Assembly (NCBI GenBank): GCA_026710825.1
Contig: JAPOQH010000107.1
Span: 1-36,861 of the forward strand
Origin: Chloroflexota bacterium
Lineage (GTDB): Bacteria; Chloroflexota; Dehalococcoidia; Lucifugimonadales; UBA3495
DNA length: 36,861 nucleotides
Direction: 5' to 3'
Shown here: one piece after another, positions 24,410 to 31,824 of the stretch
How positions within the stretch are numbered: position 1 is the stretch's first letter
Layout of the letters: every line of letters begins with the position of its first letter
Program-made: the position numbers and the translations under genes
Notes under the pieces: model-generated
The model's database searches: none
What the model was told of the DNA's origin: nothing
Seen by the model: the letters and a program-made list of their open reading frames with translations, nothing else

Positions 24410-25816
24410 TTACTCGAACAGGTACTCGGTGGTCGCGACGATGGACTGCAGCATCTGGCCGACGCGAGTGCCAAACTCGTCGGTACCGGTCCGCAACTCG
24501 CCTTCGCTGTCCGCCAAGGCAACCAGTTCGTTGCGGGTGACGTCAGCCAACTGGTAGTGGCCGAGCAACTGCAGGCAGCCGTCCACCAACTGTTCCGACG
24601 AGATGGTGTCGCCCTGGGAGCCCAGGCGGTTGATGATCGCCTGCACGCCGCGATGCGAGGTGTCGCCCACGGCGTCGGCCGTGAAGTTGATCCGCTCCAC
24701 CAGTGTGCCGCTGTCGATCCACTCGCGGCCCGTATGCCAGCCTTCCACCGTCGGCGGGTTCAGCAGGTCCTGACCCATGTAGCGGATAGTCAGCGTCATG
24801 GCGTTCATGCCGGGCCTCGGCATGTCAAAGTCTCCGACCAGGCGCATGGTGCCAACGACGGTCTCGGTCGGGCTCTTCACCTTCTCGAACTGAGCGTTCT
24901 TGAAGAAGTCGGAGTTGAACAGCACCCGGAGCATGGACCGGATGTCGTAGTTGGAGCGGAAGTACTCGTCCTCGAGCATCTTGATGGCTTCGGGGTCTCG
25001 CGGCGGCGTGTTCTGCCAGGCGGGAACCTGCGGCTCATCAGCAACGAAGAAGTTGTACATGTGCCGCGCTACGAACCGGGCGGCGGACGGCTGACGAGCG
25101 ACGATGTGGACGATGTCCTCGCCGTTGAAGTTGCCGGTCTCACCGAGGAAGGTCTTTTCGCCGTAGTCATGGTCCGACGGGTCGTAGATGAACGCCGCCT
25201 CGTACTTGCCATACGGATACCGCGGAATGGAGTTGGTCACGGTCCAGCCCGTAAATGCCCGGGCGGCCTCCTTGACGTCGTCCTCGCTGTAGTTGGCGTC
25301 GCCGTCCATGCCCACGCCCAGCGAGAACAGTTCCAGAAGCTCGCGGCCCCAGTTCTCGTTGATCGCTTCCTTGTGGCTCATGCAGTTGTCAAGATAGAAC
25401 ACCATGGCCGGGTCGCGCGAAAGGCCCATGAGCAGCTCTTCGAAGTTGCCGAACCCCAGGGTGCGGAACATATCGAGCTCAATATTCTGCTGCTTGGGAT
25501 ACTCGCACTTCGCGTGGCCGGTGCAGAAGATATGGTGCCAGAACAGCGCGATCTTCTCCTCCAGCGGCCGCTTGGTGTTGATCATCCGGTAGGTCCACTC
25601 TTCCTGCTGCCCCTCCAGGCCCGCCTTGGATACCCACTGCGGCTGGTAGCGCATCAGCATGTCATCCTGAATAGCCGGCTGGCTTTCCGGATGCAGTAGT
25701 TCCTCTACGGTGGCCTCATAGCCCTTGGCGGCGCGCGCCTCGAGCTCCTCGTACGACGCTCCGAATCCGGCACGGCGCATGAGGTGAGCCATCAGAGCAA
25801 TGTCCTTCTCTGCCAT
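24410..25816 (-). CDS. DUF1800 domain protein, leaderless
   Basis: This 468-residue protein begins MAEKDIALMAHLMRRAGFGASY. DUF1800 marks are EEKIALFWHHIFCT, NWGRELLELFSLGVG, EAARAFTGWT and LNPPTVEGWHTGREW. No export signal is present. The start at ATG 25816 is secured by AGGAGGT seven bases upstream; a longer in-frame reading to 25951 would run into the operator at 25947. It heads an operon with DUF1501 and NHL genes. DUF1800 and DUF1501 genes are regularly paired in many phyla, but no reaction is known to me. The protein could be a partner or chaperone of DUF1501. Confidence 0.9.
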   Translation of the reverse strand: MAEKDIALMAHLMRRAGFGASYEELEARAAKGYEATVEELLHPESQPAIQDDMLMRYQPQWVSKAGLEGQQEEWTYRMINTKRPLEEKIALFWHHIFCTGHAKCEYPKQQNIELDMFRTLGFGNFEELLMGLSRDPAMVFYLDNCMSHKEAINENWGRELLELFSLGVGMDGDANYSEDDVKEAARAFTGWTVTNSIPRYPYGKYEAAFIYDPSDHDYGEKTFLGETGNFNGEDIVHIVARQPSAARFVARHMYNFFVADEPQVPAWQNTPPRDPEAIKMLEDEYFRSNYDIRSMLRVLFNSDFFKNAQFEKVKSPTETVVGTMRLVGDFDMPRPGMNAMTLTIRYMGQDLLNPPTVEGWHTGREWIDSGTLVERINFTADAVGDTSHRGVQAIINRLGSQGDTISSEQLVDGCLQLLGHYQLADVTRNELVALADSEGELRTGTDEFGTRVGQMLQSIVATTEYLFE

Positions 25817-25946
25817 TCTTTTACCTCCTGAGTCCAGGTCTTTGACGCCGCTGACAGGAACCTCCGGTTGAGGCGCAATTCCCATCGGGATCGGGTTTGA
25901 GTCGTCGCGCGCCCTTGCTTTGCTCAAGCAGGCCCCGATGGTTGGC

Positions 25947-25974
25947 AGCATTGCGTCAATTTTGACGCAATGCT
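25947..25974. promoter_or_regulatory. 28-bp operator-like inverted repeat
   Basis: Perfect 13-bp arms, AGCATTGCGTCAA (25947-25959) and TTGACGCAATGCT (25962-25974), are separated by TT. The site overlaps the -10 of the minus-strand promoter and covers the expected transcription start. It is not followed by a T run in either direction, so an operator fits better than a terminator. Confidence 0.65.
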
Positions 25975-25998
25975 ATCCCGATTGGCGCAAAACGTCAA
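25970..25998 (-). promoter_or_regulatory. Putative promoter of DUF1800-DUF1501-NHL operon
   Basis: On the minus strand TTGACG (25998-25993) and TAGCAT (25975-25970) are spaced by 17 bases, about 155 bp before the DUF1800 start codon. The -10 overlaps the 13+2+13 inverted repeat, which would suit repression. Confidence 0.5.
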
Positions 25999-26325
25999 TT
26001 ATTCTTATCACAAAATCCCATCCCAATACCGTCCAATTCGCATCAACGCCGTTGGCATCGACATAACATGCGATATTCGTCGTCAATTGCGCTTTTTGCG
26101 CTGTATTACGCGCAGCAATATTCAGCAGCCGCAGGACAGAAAATCAGTATGAGCGCGACCCTCCACCGCTGCGTCATCCGGCGGCACGATTTCGAAGCCG
26201 CGCGCAAAATTCCATGAGCGGCTGAGAATCACTTAGATACAAGATGGCCTTTTCTATTCTTTACAATGATATCAATGCGCCGGACCATCCGTCAGGGAAT
26301 CCAGGCCGGCCAAGGAGTGAGGAGC
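25999..26325. other. Leader region upstream of nirK, no gene seen
   Basis: About 330 bp between the divergent promoter and nirK hold no supported gene. The stretch is A/T-richer than its surroundings. CGTCAATT, present in the operator arm at 25954, recurs at 25993 (in the promoter) and at 26091. A TACAAT at 26262-26267 could be a -10 for nirK, but no convincing -35 lies upstream. Confidence 0.5.
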
Positions 26326-27576
26326 ATGGATAATCGGAATCAAATGGCCAAAAGGTCGCTCCCAAGCATATTGGCGCTACTGGCGGCGGTGATTCTGCTG
26401 TCTGCTCTGGTGGCGTGTCGCGGCGACGACGAAGCCGCGGCAGTTACGCCGTCCTTCTCGTTGCCCACAGCGCTGCCCGGCCCGGAGGCCATCCCCACGG
26501 GCTCCGCAGCAGAGGCCACCGCGGCCCGCACCTCAACCTACTGGGACGGCCCCGGAAACTGGGCTCCGCAGGACGTCAGCAATCTGGAACGGGTCACCCA
26601 GGAACTGGTGGCTCCGCCGTTCCTCCCCGAACACGACCAGGAGTCTCCCGCAGAACCCCGGGTGGTTGAGATACGAATGGTCGTGGAGGAGAAGGAGATC
26701 GAGGTTGCGCCCGGCGCGTTCATGTGGGCATTCACCTTCAACGGTTCGGTCCCCGGCCCCATCGTCGTGGTGCACGAGGGCGATTACGTCGAGTTGACCC
26801 TGGTCAACCCGTCAGTCAACGAACTGTTGCACAACATTGATTTCCACGCTTCGGCGGGAGCTTTGGGCGGCGGAGCGCTCACCAATGTGGGCCCTGGCCA
26901 GGACGTTGTGCTCCGGTTCCGCGCGCTGAAACCCGGCGTGTTCGTGTATCACTGCGCGCCCGGCGGCACCATGGTTCCCTGGCACGTGACCCACGGCATG
27001 AACGGCGCCATTATGGTGTTGCCCAAGGGGGGACTCAAAGACCCTGCCGGCAATCCTCTGCGTTATGATCGGGCTTACTACATCGGCGAGCAGGATTACT
27101 ATCTGCCTCGCGACGACTCCAGTCAGTTCAAGCGATACGACAGCCCGGCGGCGTCGCTGGTGGACGACCTGGAGGCGATGAAAACCCTCGTCCCGTCCCA
27201 TATCCTGTTCAACGGCGTCACCGGAGCGTTGCAGGGAGACGGGAAGTTGACCGCCAATGTGGGTGAGAATGTCCTGATCGTCCATTCCCAGGCCAACCGA
27301 CAATCGTACCCTCACCTGATCGGCGGGCACGGAGACTACGTCTGGGAACGCGGCGGTTTCAATGACCCGCCCGAACTGGACCTCGAAACGTGGGTGATCG
27401 CCGCCGGTTCCGCCGGAGCTTCCATTCACACGCTCCAGCAGCCGGGGACCTACGTGTACCTGTCCCACAACCTCATCGAGGCGTTCGCCTATGATGCCAA
27501 GGCAATCCTGGAAGTCGAAGGCGAATGGAATAACGATCTGATGGAACAGGTCAAGCCGCCGGGCCCCATCCAATAA
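26326..27576 (+). CDS. nirK: Copper-containing nitrite reductase (NirK), lipoprotein
   Basis: This 416-residue protein has two cupredoxin domains. An N-terminal lipoprotein signal ends at the lipobox LVAC (Cys31), followed by a long Pro/Ala linker, so it should be anchored outside the cytoplasmic membrane. Type 1 copper ligands are His169, Cys210, His220 and Met225. Type 2 ligands are His174, His209 and His381. Catalytic Asp172 (HNIDFH) and His330 ([12 protein letters not shown]) are present. NirK reduces nitrite to nitric oxide. GAGGAG precedes ATG 26326. No nitric oxide reductase, cytochrome or electron-donor gene is near, so it may serve partial denitrification or NO/nitrite detoxification. 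Confidence 0.95.
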   Translation: MDNRNQMAKRSLPSILALLAAVILLSALVACRGDDEAAAVTPSFSLPTALPGPEAIPTGSAAEATAARTSTYWDGPGNWAPQDVSNLERVTQELVAPPFLPEHDQESPAEPRVVEIRMVVEEKEIEVAPGAFMWAFTFNGSVPGPIVVVHEGDYVELTLVNPSVNELLHNIDFHASAGALGGGALTNVGPGQDVVLRFRALKPGVFVYHCAPGGTMVPWHVTHGMNGAIMVLPKGGLKDPAGNPLRYDRAYYIGEQDYYLPRDDSSQFKRYDSPAASLVDDLEAMKTLVPSHILFNGVTGALQGDGKLTANVGENVLIVHSQANRQSYPHLIGGHGDYVWERGGFNDPPELDLETWVIAAGSAGASIHTLQQPGTYVYLSHNLIEAFAYDAKAILEVEGEWNNDLMEQVKPPGPIQ

Positions 27577-27616
27577 GCGGCTCGTCGGGTTGGTCGCACT
27601 AGAGCGACCCAACAGC

Positions 27617-27654
27617 AAAGCGCCGGGGCGGTATCCCTACTGCCCCGGGGCTTT
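27617..27654 (+). terminator. Hairpin downstream of nirK
   Basis: AAAGCGCCGGGGC and GCCCCGGGGCTTT pair with one mismatch around a 12-base loop, 40 bases after the nirK stop. A smaller hairpin (GTTGG-TCGC with GCGACCCAAC) precedes it at 27589-27613. There is only a short T run, so termination strength is uncertain; it would work on both strands between the convergent genes. Confidence 0.6.
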
Positions 27655-27743
27655 CGGGTATTGCTATCCCGTGGGTTCCCGGGGTCAATCCCAAACCCGG
27701 AAAGCCCCGGACAACCTGGCAGCGATACGCTACCTGCTTATCG

Positions 27744-28856
27744 TTACCTGAAATCGGCGGTGGACGGGAACGACGCCAGCAGGGGCGACACCGTGTCGAT
27801 CATCGCCGAGTTGATGCTGTCGATGTCAGCGCAGCCGGTCATGCCCATGGTCGCATCCAACTCATCGCGCAGCATTTCAAGCACCGCCTCAAGCCCGGCC
27901 TCGCCATCGACTGCCAGCCCCCAGAACAACGGGCGTCCGATCAGCACCGACCGGGCTCCCAGGGCAACCGCCTTGAAGATGTCCGTTCCGCGCCGAACGC
28001 CGCCGTCCAGGTACACCTCGGCGTTGCCGTTGACCGCGTTCACCACCTCGGGCAGCACCTCGATCGTCGCGGGCGTGGTGTCAAGATAACGGCCTCCGTG
28101 GTTGGAAACGATGACGCCCTTCGCGCCGTTTTCCGCCGACAGCCGGCCGTCCTCGCCGGCCATGATCCCCTTTACCACCACCGGAAGCTGAATGCTGGAC
28201 GCAAACCAGTCCAGGTCATCCCAAGTGGCCGCAACGTCGCGAATGTCGCTGGGACCGGCGGGCGCATCCGCCGCAAACTTCCAGCTGTGCGTCCCCAGGT
28301 CCAGCTGCGCGTAGTTCGGCGATTCCGGCCCAACGTAATCGTTGCGGATGTTGCGCTCCCGCTTGGGCTTGATCTTGGCATCCAGCGTCATGCAGATGGC
28401 CGAGTATCCGGCCTCCTCCGCCCTCGCCGCCATCTCCAGCGTCAGTCCACGATCCTTGAAGAAGTACTGTTGGAACCAGATCGGCCCGCTTGCGGATGCC
28501 GCCACGTCTTCCAGCGTGCGCGATGCGTGCGAGCTTAGCACCATTAGCGTCCCCGCCGCGCCGGCGGCTTTGACCGACGCGATTTCCGCATCAGGGTGCG
28601 CGGCGCTATGGTTGCCAGCCGGGTCCAGCATGACCGGCAGGGAGATCTCCTGGCCCAGCACGGTGGTGGACAGGCTGCGCTGGTCCACATCCACCATCAT
28701 GCGCGGCCGCAGCATGATGGAGTCATACACCGCCCGCGTCCGGCGAATGGTTATCTCATCCGTGGCTCCGCCGGCGATGAAATCATAGTGACCCTTCTCG
28801 ATGCGTTCCCTGGCGATCTGTTCATACTCAAAAATGTTGACGGGTTCCGCGGCCAT
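27744..28856 (-). CDS. FMN-dependent alpha-hydroxy-acid dehydrogenase (LldD/glycolate oxidase family)
   Basis: This 370-residue protein has the full TIM-barrel FMN enzyme sequence: HYDFIAGGATDEITIRRTRAVYDSIMLRPRMM at the N-terminus, LPVMLDPAGNHSAAHPDAEIASVKAAGAAGTLMVLSSHAS, catalytic Lys in VVVKGI, catalytic His with FMN and substrate Arg in VSNHGGRYLDTTPA, and YLDGGVRRGTDIFKAVALGA. Family members oxidise L-lactate, glycolate, mandelate or related 2-hydroxy acids. The usual Q in SNHGGRQLD is Y here, so substrate choice may be different. GAGAGG precedes ATG 28856. A divergent RidA gene may remove imine by-products of its pathway. Confidence 0.93.
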   Translation of the reverse strand: MAAEPVNIFEYEQIARERIEKGHYDFIAGGATDEITIRRTRAVYDSIMLRPRMMVDVDQRSLSTTVLGQEISLPVMLDPAGNHSAAHPDAEIASVKAAGAAGTLMVLSSHASRTLEDVAASASGPIWFQQYFFKDRGLTLEMAARAEEAGYSAICMTLDAKIKPKRERNIRNDYVGPESPNYAQLDLGTHSWKFAADAPAGPSDIRDVAATWDDLDWFASSIQLPVVVKGIMAGEDGRLSAENGAKGVIVSNHGGRYLDTTPATIEVLPEVVNAVNGNAEVYLDGGVRRGTDIFKAVALGARSVLIGRPLFWGLAVDGEAGLEAVLEMLRDELDATMGMTGCADIDSINSAMIDTVSPLLASFPSTADFR

Positions 28857-28893
28857 GTCGGTTGCCTCTCTGCATAGATTGAATCGCGCGGTC

Positions 28894-28899
28894 ATTATA
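28894..28899 (-). promoter_or_regulatory. Putative -10 (TATAAT) of the alpha-hydroxy-acid dehydrogenase gene
   Basis: A consensus TATAAT on the minus strand lies 38 bases upstream of the start codon. No good -35 is seen at 17 bases; TCGACG lies 19 bases upstream. Confidence 0.4.
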
Positions 28900-28952
28900 C
28901 ATAGCCGTGCTCATTCCCCGTCGATAAATTCCTCCGACTCCCGTATCGATGG

Positions 28953-28972
28953 TTGATATTAACGGATATCAA
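28953..28972. promoter_or_regulatory. Operator-like inverted repeat between divergent genes
   Basis: TTGATAT (28953-28959) and ATATCAA (28966-28972) are perfect complements around TAACGG. The half-site TTGAT resembles FNR/CRP-family sites, but the spacing of ten bases between TTGAT and ATCAA differs from the FNR consensus of four. It lies upstream of the -10 at 28894 in the 349-bp divergent gap. Confidence 0.45.
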
Positions 28973-29168
28973 AGGCCGCCTGGTGGCAAGAAGCATCCAT
29001 AGCCTCTGCTGGGCGGGGTCGTACGGCTGTATTTCCCCTCCCCGGTCACAGTCGTGAGGAGGTCATTTCGTTCTGCCCGCGCCGATGCCGTAACCCGCAA
29101 CAAGTCGGACTTCCTGGAGTCGGACATCCCGGGCAGGATCGCGTCAGCTTTTGGACCTCTTCGTGCCA

Positions 29169-29174
29169 TATAAT
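29169..29174 (+). promoter_or_regulatory. Putative -10 (TATAAT) of second RidA gene
   Basis: TATAAT lies 31 bases upstream of the start codon at 29206. Its position also argues against the in-frame ATG at 29173 being the real start. No clear -35 is seen. Confidence 0.4.
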
Positions 29175-29205
29175 GGCGCCGACAGATGCAAGCGAGGTGA
29201 ACGCG

Positions 29206-29622
29206 ATGGCAGAATTGCAGCGGACGGCGATAACCAGCGATCGGGCTCCCCAACCCCTCGGCGCCTATTCGGTCGGAATGTCGACGAACGCCGGGACGCT
29301 GATATATGTAGCGGGCCAGGTTGGTGTCGACCTTTCGGGCGCCCTCGTAGGGCCCGGGGATGCGGCAGCCCAGACGCGCCAGGTTTTCCAGAACATCGGC
29401 GGTGTCCTGGAATCAGCCGGCGCCGGGTTTGACAACGTGGTGGAATTCACGACCTACGTGGTGGGACGCGACTCCGTACAAGGTTTCATAGACGGAAGAA
29501 ACGAGGTCTTCCCGGACATTTTCCCCAATGGCGACTATCCGCCCAACACCCTGCTGGTCGTCTCTGGCCTGGTGCGCGACGAGTTCCTGGTCGAAATCAA
29601 GGCGGTGGCCGCCCTGGCGTAG
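29206..29622 (+). CDS. RidA family protein
   Basis: This 138-residue protein is of typical RidA length, with RAPQPLGAYSVGMSTNAGTLIYVAGQVGVD, TRQVFQNIGGVLESAGAGFDNVVEFTTYVV and a C-terminal SGLVRDEFLVEIKAVAALA. The Arg in LVRDEFLVEI lies near the position of the catalytic Arg105 of E. coli RidA, so imine deaminase activity is plausible. GAGGTG precedes ATG 29206. It diverges from the alpha-hydroxy-acid dehydrogenase. It is shorter and only distantly similar to the RidA at 19816. Confidence 0.88.
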   Translation: MAELQRTAITSDRAPQPLGAYSVGMSTNAGTLIYVAGQVGVDLSGALVGPGDAAAQTRQVFQNIGGVLESAGAGFDNVVEFTTYVVGRDSVQGFIDGRNEVFPDIFPNGDYPPNTLLVVSGLVRDEFLVEIKAVAALA

Positions 29623-29832
29623 ACACTCGGCAGAAAACATCAGCGCCGGTGTCCGCTAATGTTTTCCTGTGCCCGGCGGATGCCTCCGGTGGGCCATCCT
29701 GTCAACCCCAGGATTCAGCAGTCGCCGTGTGTCGTCGAATACGGCCCGCTGGAGGTTCCCGGACGTTTAGGGAGCCATACGGGCAATCTGCATGAAACGT
29801 CGCCAACCCACTCGGGAGCACTGGCGCAGCCC

Positions 29833-29852
29833 GTCGTTCGAATTCGAACGAC
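29833..29852. repeat. 20-bp perfect palindrome
   Basis: GTCGTTCGAATTCGAACGAC equals its own reverse complement and has no spacer. It lies about 230 bp before the integrase pseudogene. Confidence 0.7.
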
Positions 29853-30055
29853 TTGAAACGACCGACGAGCAAATTCAGGATCCACGTCACGACTCGGTCT
29901 ACCGTACGTATCCGCCTGGCGCTTTTGGTCTGATCTCACTGGCGGTTTCATTTAATCGCCAGGCTTCCCAAGCTGACCCGGTTCCACAATAACCTTGCGT
30001 CGCCTTGACGCCGGCCTATAGAAAAGTCCAATCACAAAAAGGAAAACAAACTGAT

Positions 30056-30080
30056 AAATCCGGCCGATTGCGCCGGATTT
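30056..30080 (+). terminator. Intrinsic-terminator-like hairpin
   Basis: AAATCCGGC (30056-30064) and GCCGGATTT (30072-30080) form a perfect 9-bp stem with a 7-base loop, followed by AATTTTT. It could end transcription coming from the RidA side just before the integrase remnant. Confidence 0.6.
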
Positions 30081-30081
30081 A

Positions 30082-30836
30082 ATTTTTGGGCAAAAACTGG
30101 TTTCGGAAGTAGGCACGGCCGATGTTTGGAACGTGTTGGCGCCGATTTTGACCAAACGCGAGACGGCCAAAAAAGTTCGGCAGCGAATCGGTGCGGTCAT
30201 GAAGTGGAGCATCGCGCAAGGATTCCGTCCCGATAATCCCGCTGGTGAAGCTATCATCGCTGCTTTGCCCAAAAACAGCCAGCCTGTGCAACACCAACGT
30301 GCGCTGCCATTTGGGGAAGTCGGAGCAGCTGTCGAGAAAATACGAGCCAGCAACGCATGGCCGCCACGAAACTGTGCTTCGAATTTCTTACATTGTGTGC
30401 TTGCCGGTCTGGCGAAGCGCGACTGGCGGATGGGTCGGAGGTTCGGGCCGACATTTGGATAATTCCGCCCAGTCGGATGAAAGCGCAGTGAGAACACCGA
30501 ATACCGTTTTCGCGTCATGCGCTGGCGATATTGGAAGAGGCTCGGTCTCTCAGCGATGGTACGGGGTTGGTGTTCCCATCACCCCGAGGCAAGGCGCTCA
30601 CGGATTCCACGATGTCCAAACTAGTACGCGAGAACGGCATCGACTGTGTGCCGCACGGGATGCGGAGCAGCTTCCGCGATTGGGCCGCCGAATGTTCGGA
30701 CGCTCCCCGCGAAATCGCCGAGATGTGTCTGGCCCATGTTGAAGGCAGTGCGGCAGAACTCGCATATCGGCGCACCGATTACTTCGAACAACGTCGTGAA
30801 TTGATGCAGCAGTGGGCCGATTATTTGCTAGGGTAA
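30082..30836 (+). pseudogene. Tyrosine recombinase (phage-type integrase), frameshifted remnant
   Basis: The reading begins in the core-binding domain (TADVWNVLAPILTKRETAKKVRQRIGAVMKWSIAQGFRPDNPAGEAI) in one frame. It moves to another frame near 30355-30370 (TKLCFEFLTLCACRSGEARLA) and crosses a TGA at 30489-30491 in MKAQ-stop-EHRIPFSRHAL, a place where relatives have Arg, so a CGA to TGA change is likely. It then runs intact to the end. Active-site marks remain: Arg in ACRSGE, His and Arg in PHGMRSSFRDW, His in LAHVEG and Tyr in AYRRTDYFEQRRELM. The N-terminal arm-binding domain is missing. This is the P4/IntS-like integrase group that usually serves integrative elements. Confidence 0.85.
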
Positions 30837-30838
30837 TT

Positions 30839-31393
30839 CGCTACCGCCACGTCCACCATCTTGCTCGGTGATTGGGCGTGCATTATAGCGGCGACGCTCG
30901 GTCCTGGAATCGGGGGTAAATGTAAGGCTAAGACAAAAGCGTCTACCCCAAGCGATTTTCATGATGATGTCCAGGGTGGAATTTCAATCAGGGCACACCA
31001 GCGGATGCCGAGTCCCCAACGTATGTCGTTCTGCGGGACCCAACGACGTTGCGTCTTTCCCAGATCATTCAACAACCGCGAGAGTTTCTGCCAACGTCGA
31101 ACTCGCGGGGTAACGGGCAAATTTCGCTACTTATAACCAAGAACCCTCAAGAAGGTTGGCCCGCTACATGCCTGCCCAAGTTTGAATCGCTGGTATGCAA
31201 GCACGTCAGGAATAGCCACCAAAGAACGCTCAGCAGTACCAATATTCCAGTGAGAGTTTTCTGGCGTAGGCCAGACAGGAACTGGCAAACGGCGATCTGG
31301 CCCAAGAGTCGGAAATAGTGTCGGTAAGCCACCGACCACGCCAGAACCAAACTCCATCGCTTCTACCCCTGCCTTTCCAACGTTGACTGAGTA
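30839..31393. other. Low-coding stretch between integrase and IS remnants
   Basis: About 550 bp of lower GC with no recognisable family in six frames apart from the doubtful short frame listed separately. It looks like decayed mobile DNA. Confidence 0.4.
31127..31357 (-). CDS. Doubtful small hypothetical protein
   Basis: This is a 76-residue open frame starting MEFGSGVVGGLPTLFPTLG. AGGGGT lies eight bases upstream. It has no recognisable domain and sits in decayed DNA, so it may be a gene fragment or chance. Listed only because it has a plausible ribosome site. Confidence 0.2.
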   Translation of the reverse strand: MEFGSGVVGGLPTLFPTLGPDRRLPVPVWPTPENSHWNIGTAERSLVAIPDVLAYQRFKLGQACSGPTFLRVLGYK

Positions 31394-31397
31394 CTAG

Positions 31398-31821
31398 GGG
31401 GTGTCGTCAGCGGCCCATGGCCTGGTTGCTGCTACGAGCCCCAGCCCCGTGGGGATGCACCTTGATATAGCTGGCGTCGATCATCAGCCACTCGAAGTCA
31501 GGGTCATCGAAGCTGGGCCCAGAAGCCACGGTCACGCCAACTCCAAAACCGGCGATGGGCATTCTTCGAGTCCCCGTAGTCTGATGGCAGGACCTGCCAG
31601 AGGGCCCCAGTGCGCAGGATCCAGAACACCGCGCCCAAAAACTGGCGGTTATCCCGGGTCGGTCGTCCCTTCTGGCCAGCACCTCCCGGCAAAAGCGACG
31701 GCAAGCGTTCCCACACCTGATCCGAAAGGTCGTGGCGGCGATGCGCCGCTGTCGTCCTCCCACTCTCACACTGTTCCACACAATCTACCATCACACACAC
31801 TAACCATTTATACAACACTGC
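31398..31821 (-). mobile_element. Internally deleted IS5-family remnant
   Basis: The segment carries the 5' part of an IS5-type transposase and is flanked by CTA on both sides (31394-31396 and 31822-31824). Its ends, read inward, are GGGGTGTCGTCAG and GCAGTGTTGTATAA, an imperfect match (GTGTCGT against GTGTTGT). About 424 bp remain of an element normally near 800-900 bp, so most of the transposase has been lost. The end assignment is inference. Confidence 0.45.
31407..31791 (-). pseudogene. IS5-type transposase, N-terminal remnant with frameshift
   Basis: The first frame reads RHDLSDQVWERLPSLLPGG, then TRDNRQFLGAVFWILRTGALWQVLPSDYGDSKNAHRRFWSWRDRGFWAQL, the DUF4096 N-terminal domain of IS5 transposases. 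Near 31510 it shifts to a frame giving DDPDFEWLMIDASYIKVHPHGAGARSSNQAMGR, with the first catalytic Asp in MIDAS. It then stops at TGA, where relatives continue with TKGG. The two later catalytic acids are absent, so it cannot be active. Confidence 0.85.
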
Positions 31822-31824
31822 CTA

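Larger units (their letters stand above)
29623..30081. other. Intergenic/island edge, no supported gene
   Basis: About 460 bp with only short frames that I cannot assign. It contains a 20-bp perfect palindrome at 29833-29852 and a terminator-like hairpin at 30056-30080. Base composition falls towards A/T at its 3' end. It marks the left edge of a decayed island. Confidence 0.4.

Noticed and set aside
22700..25699. A 999-codon open frame on the plus strand
   Set aside because: It lies antisense to the DUF1800, DUF1501 and NHL genes, all of which have family motifs and ribosome sites. Long antisense frames arise from GC-rich third positions; the translation shows no domain.
25947..25974. The inverted repeat read as an intrinsic terminator
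   Set aside because: No T run follows on either strand, and it lies at the 5' end of both flanking genes, over a promoter.
29833..29852. Possible tRNA T-arm (TTCGAATTC)
   Set aside because: No acceptor stem, anticodon arm or CCA end can be drawn around it. It is a plain palindrome.
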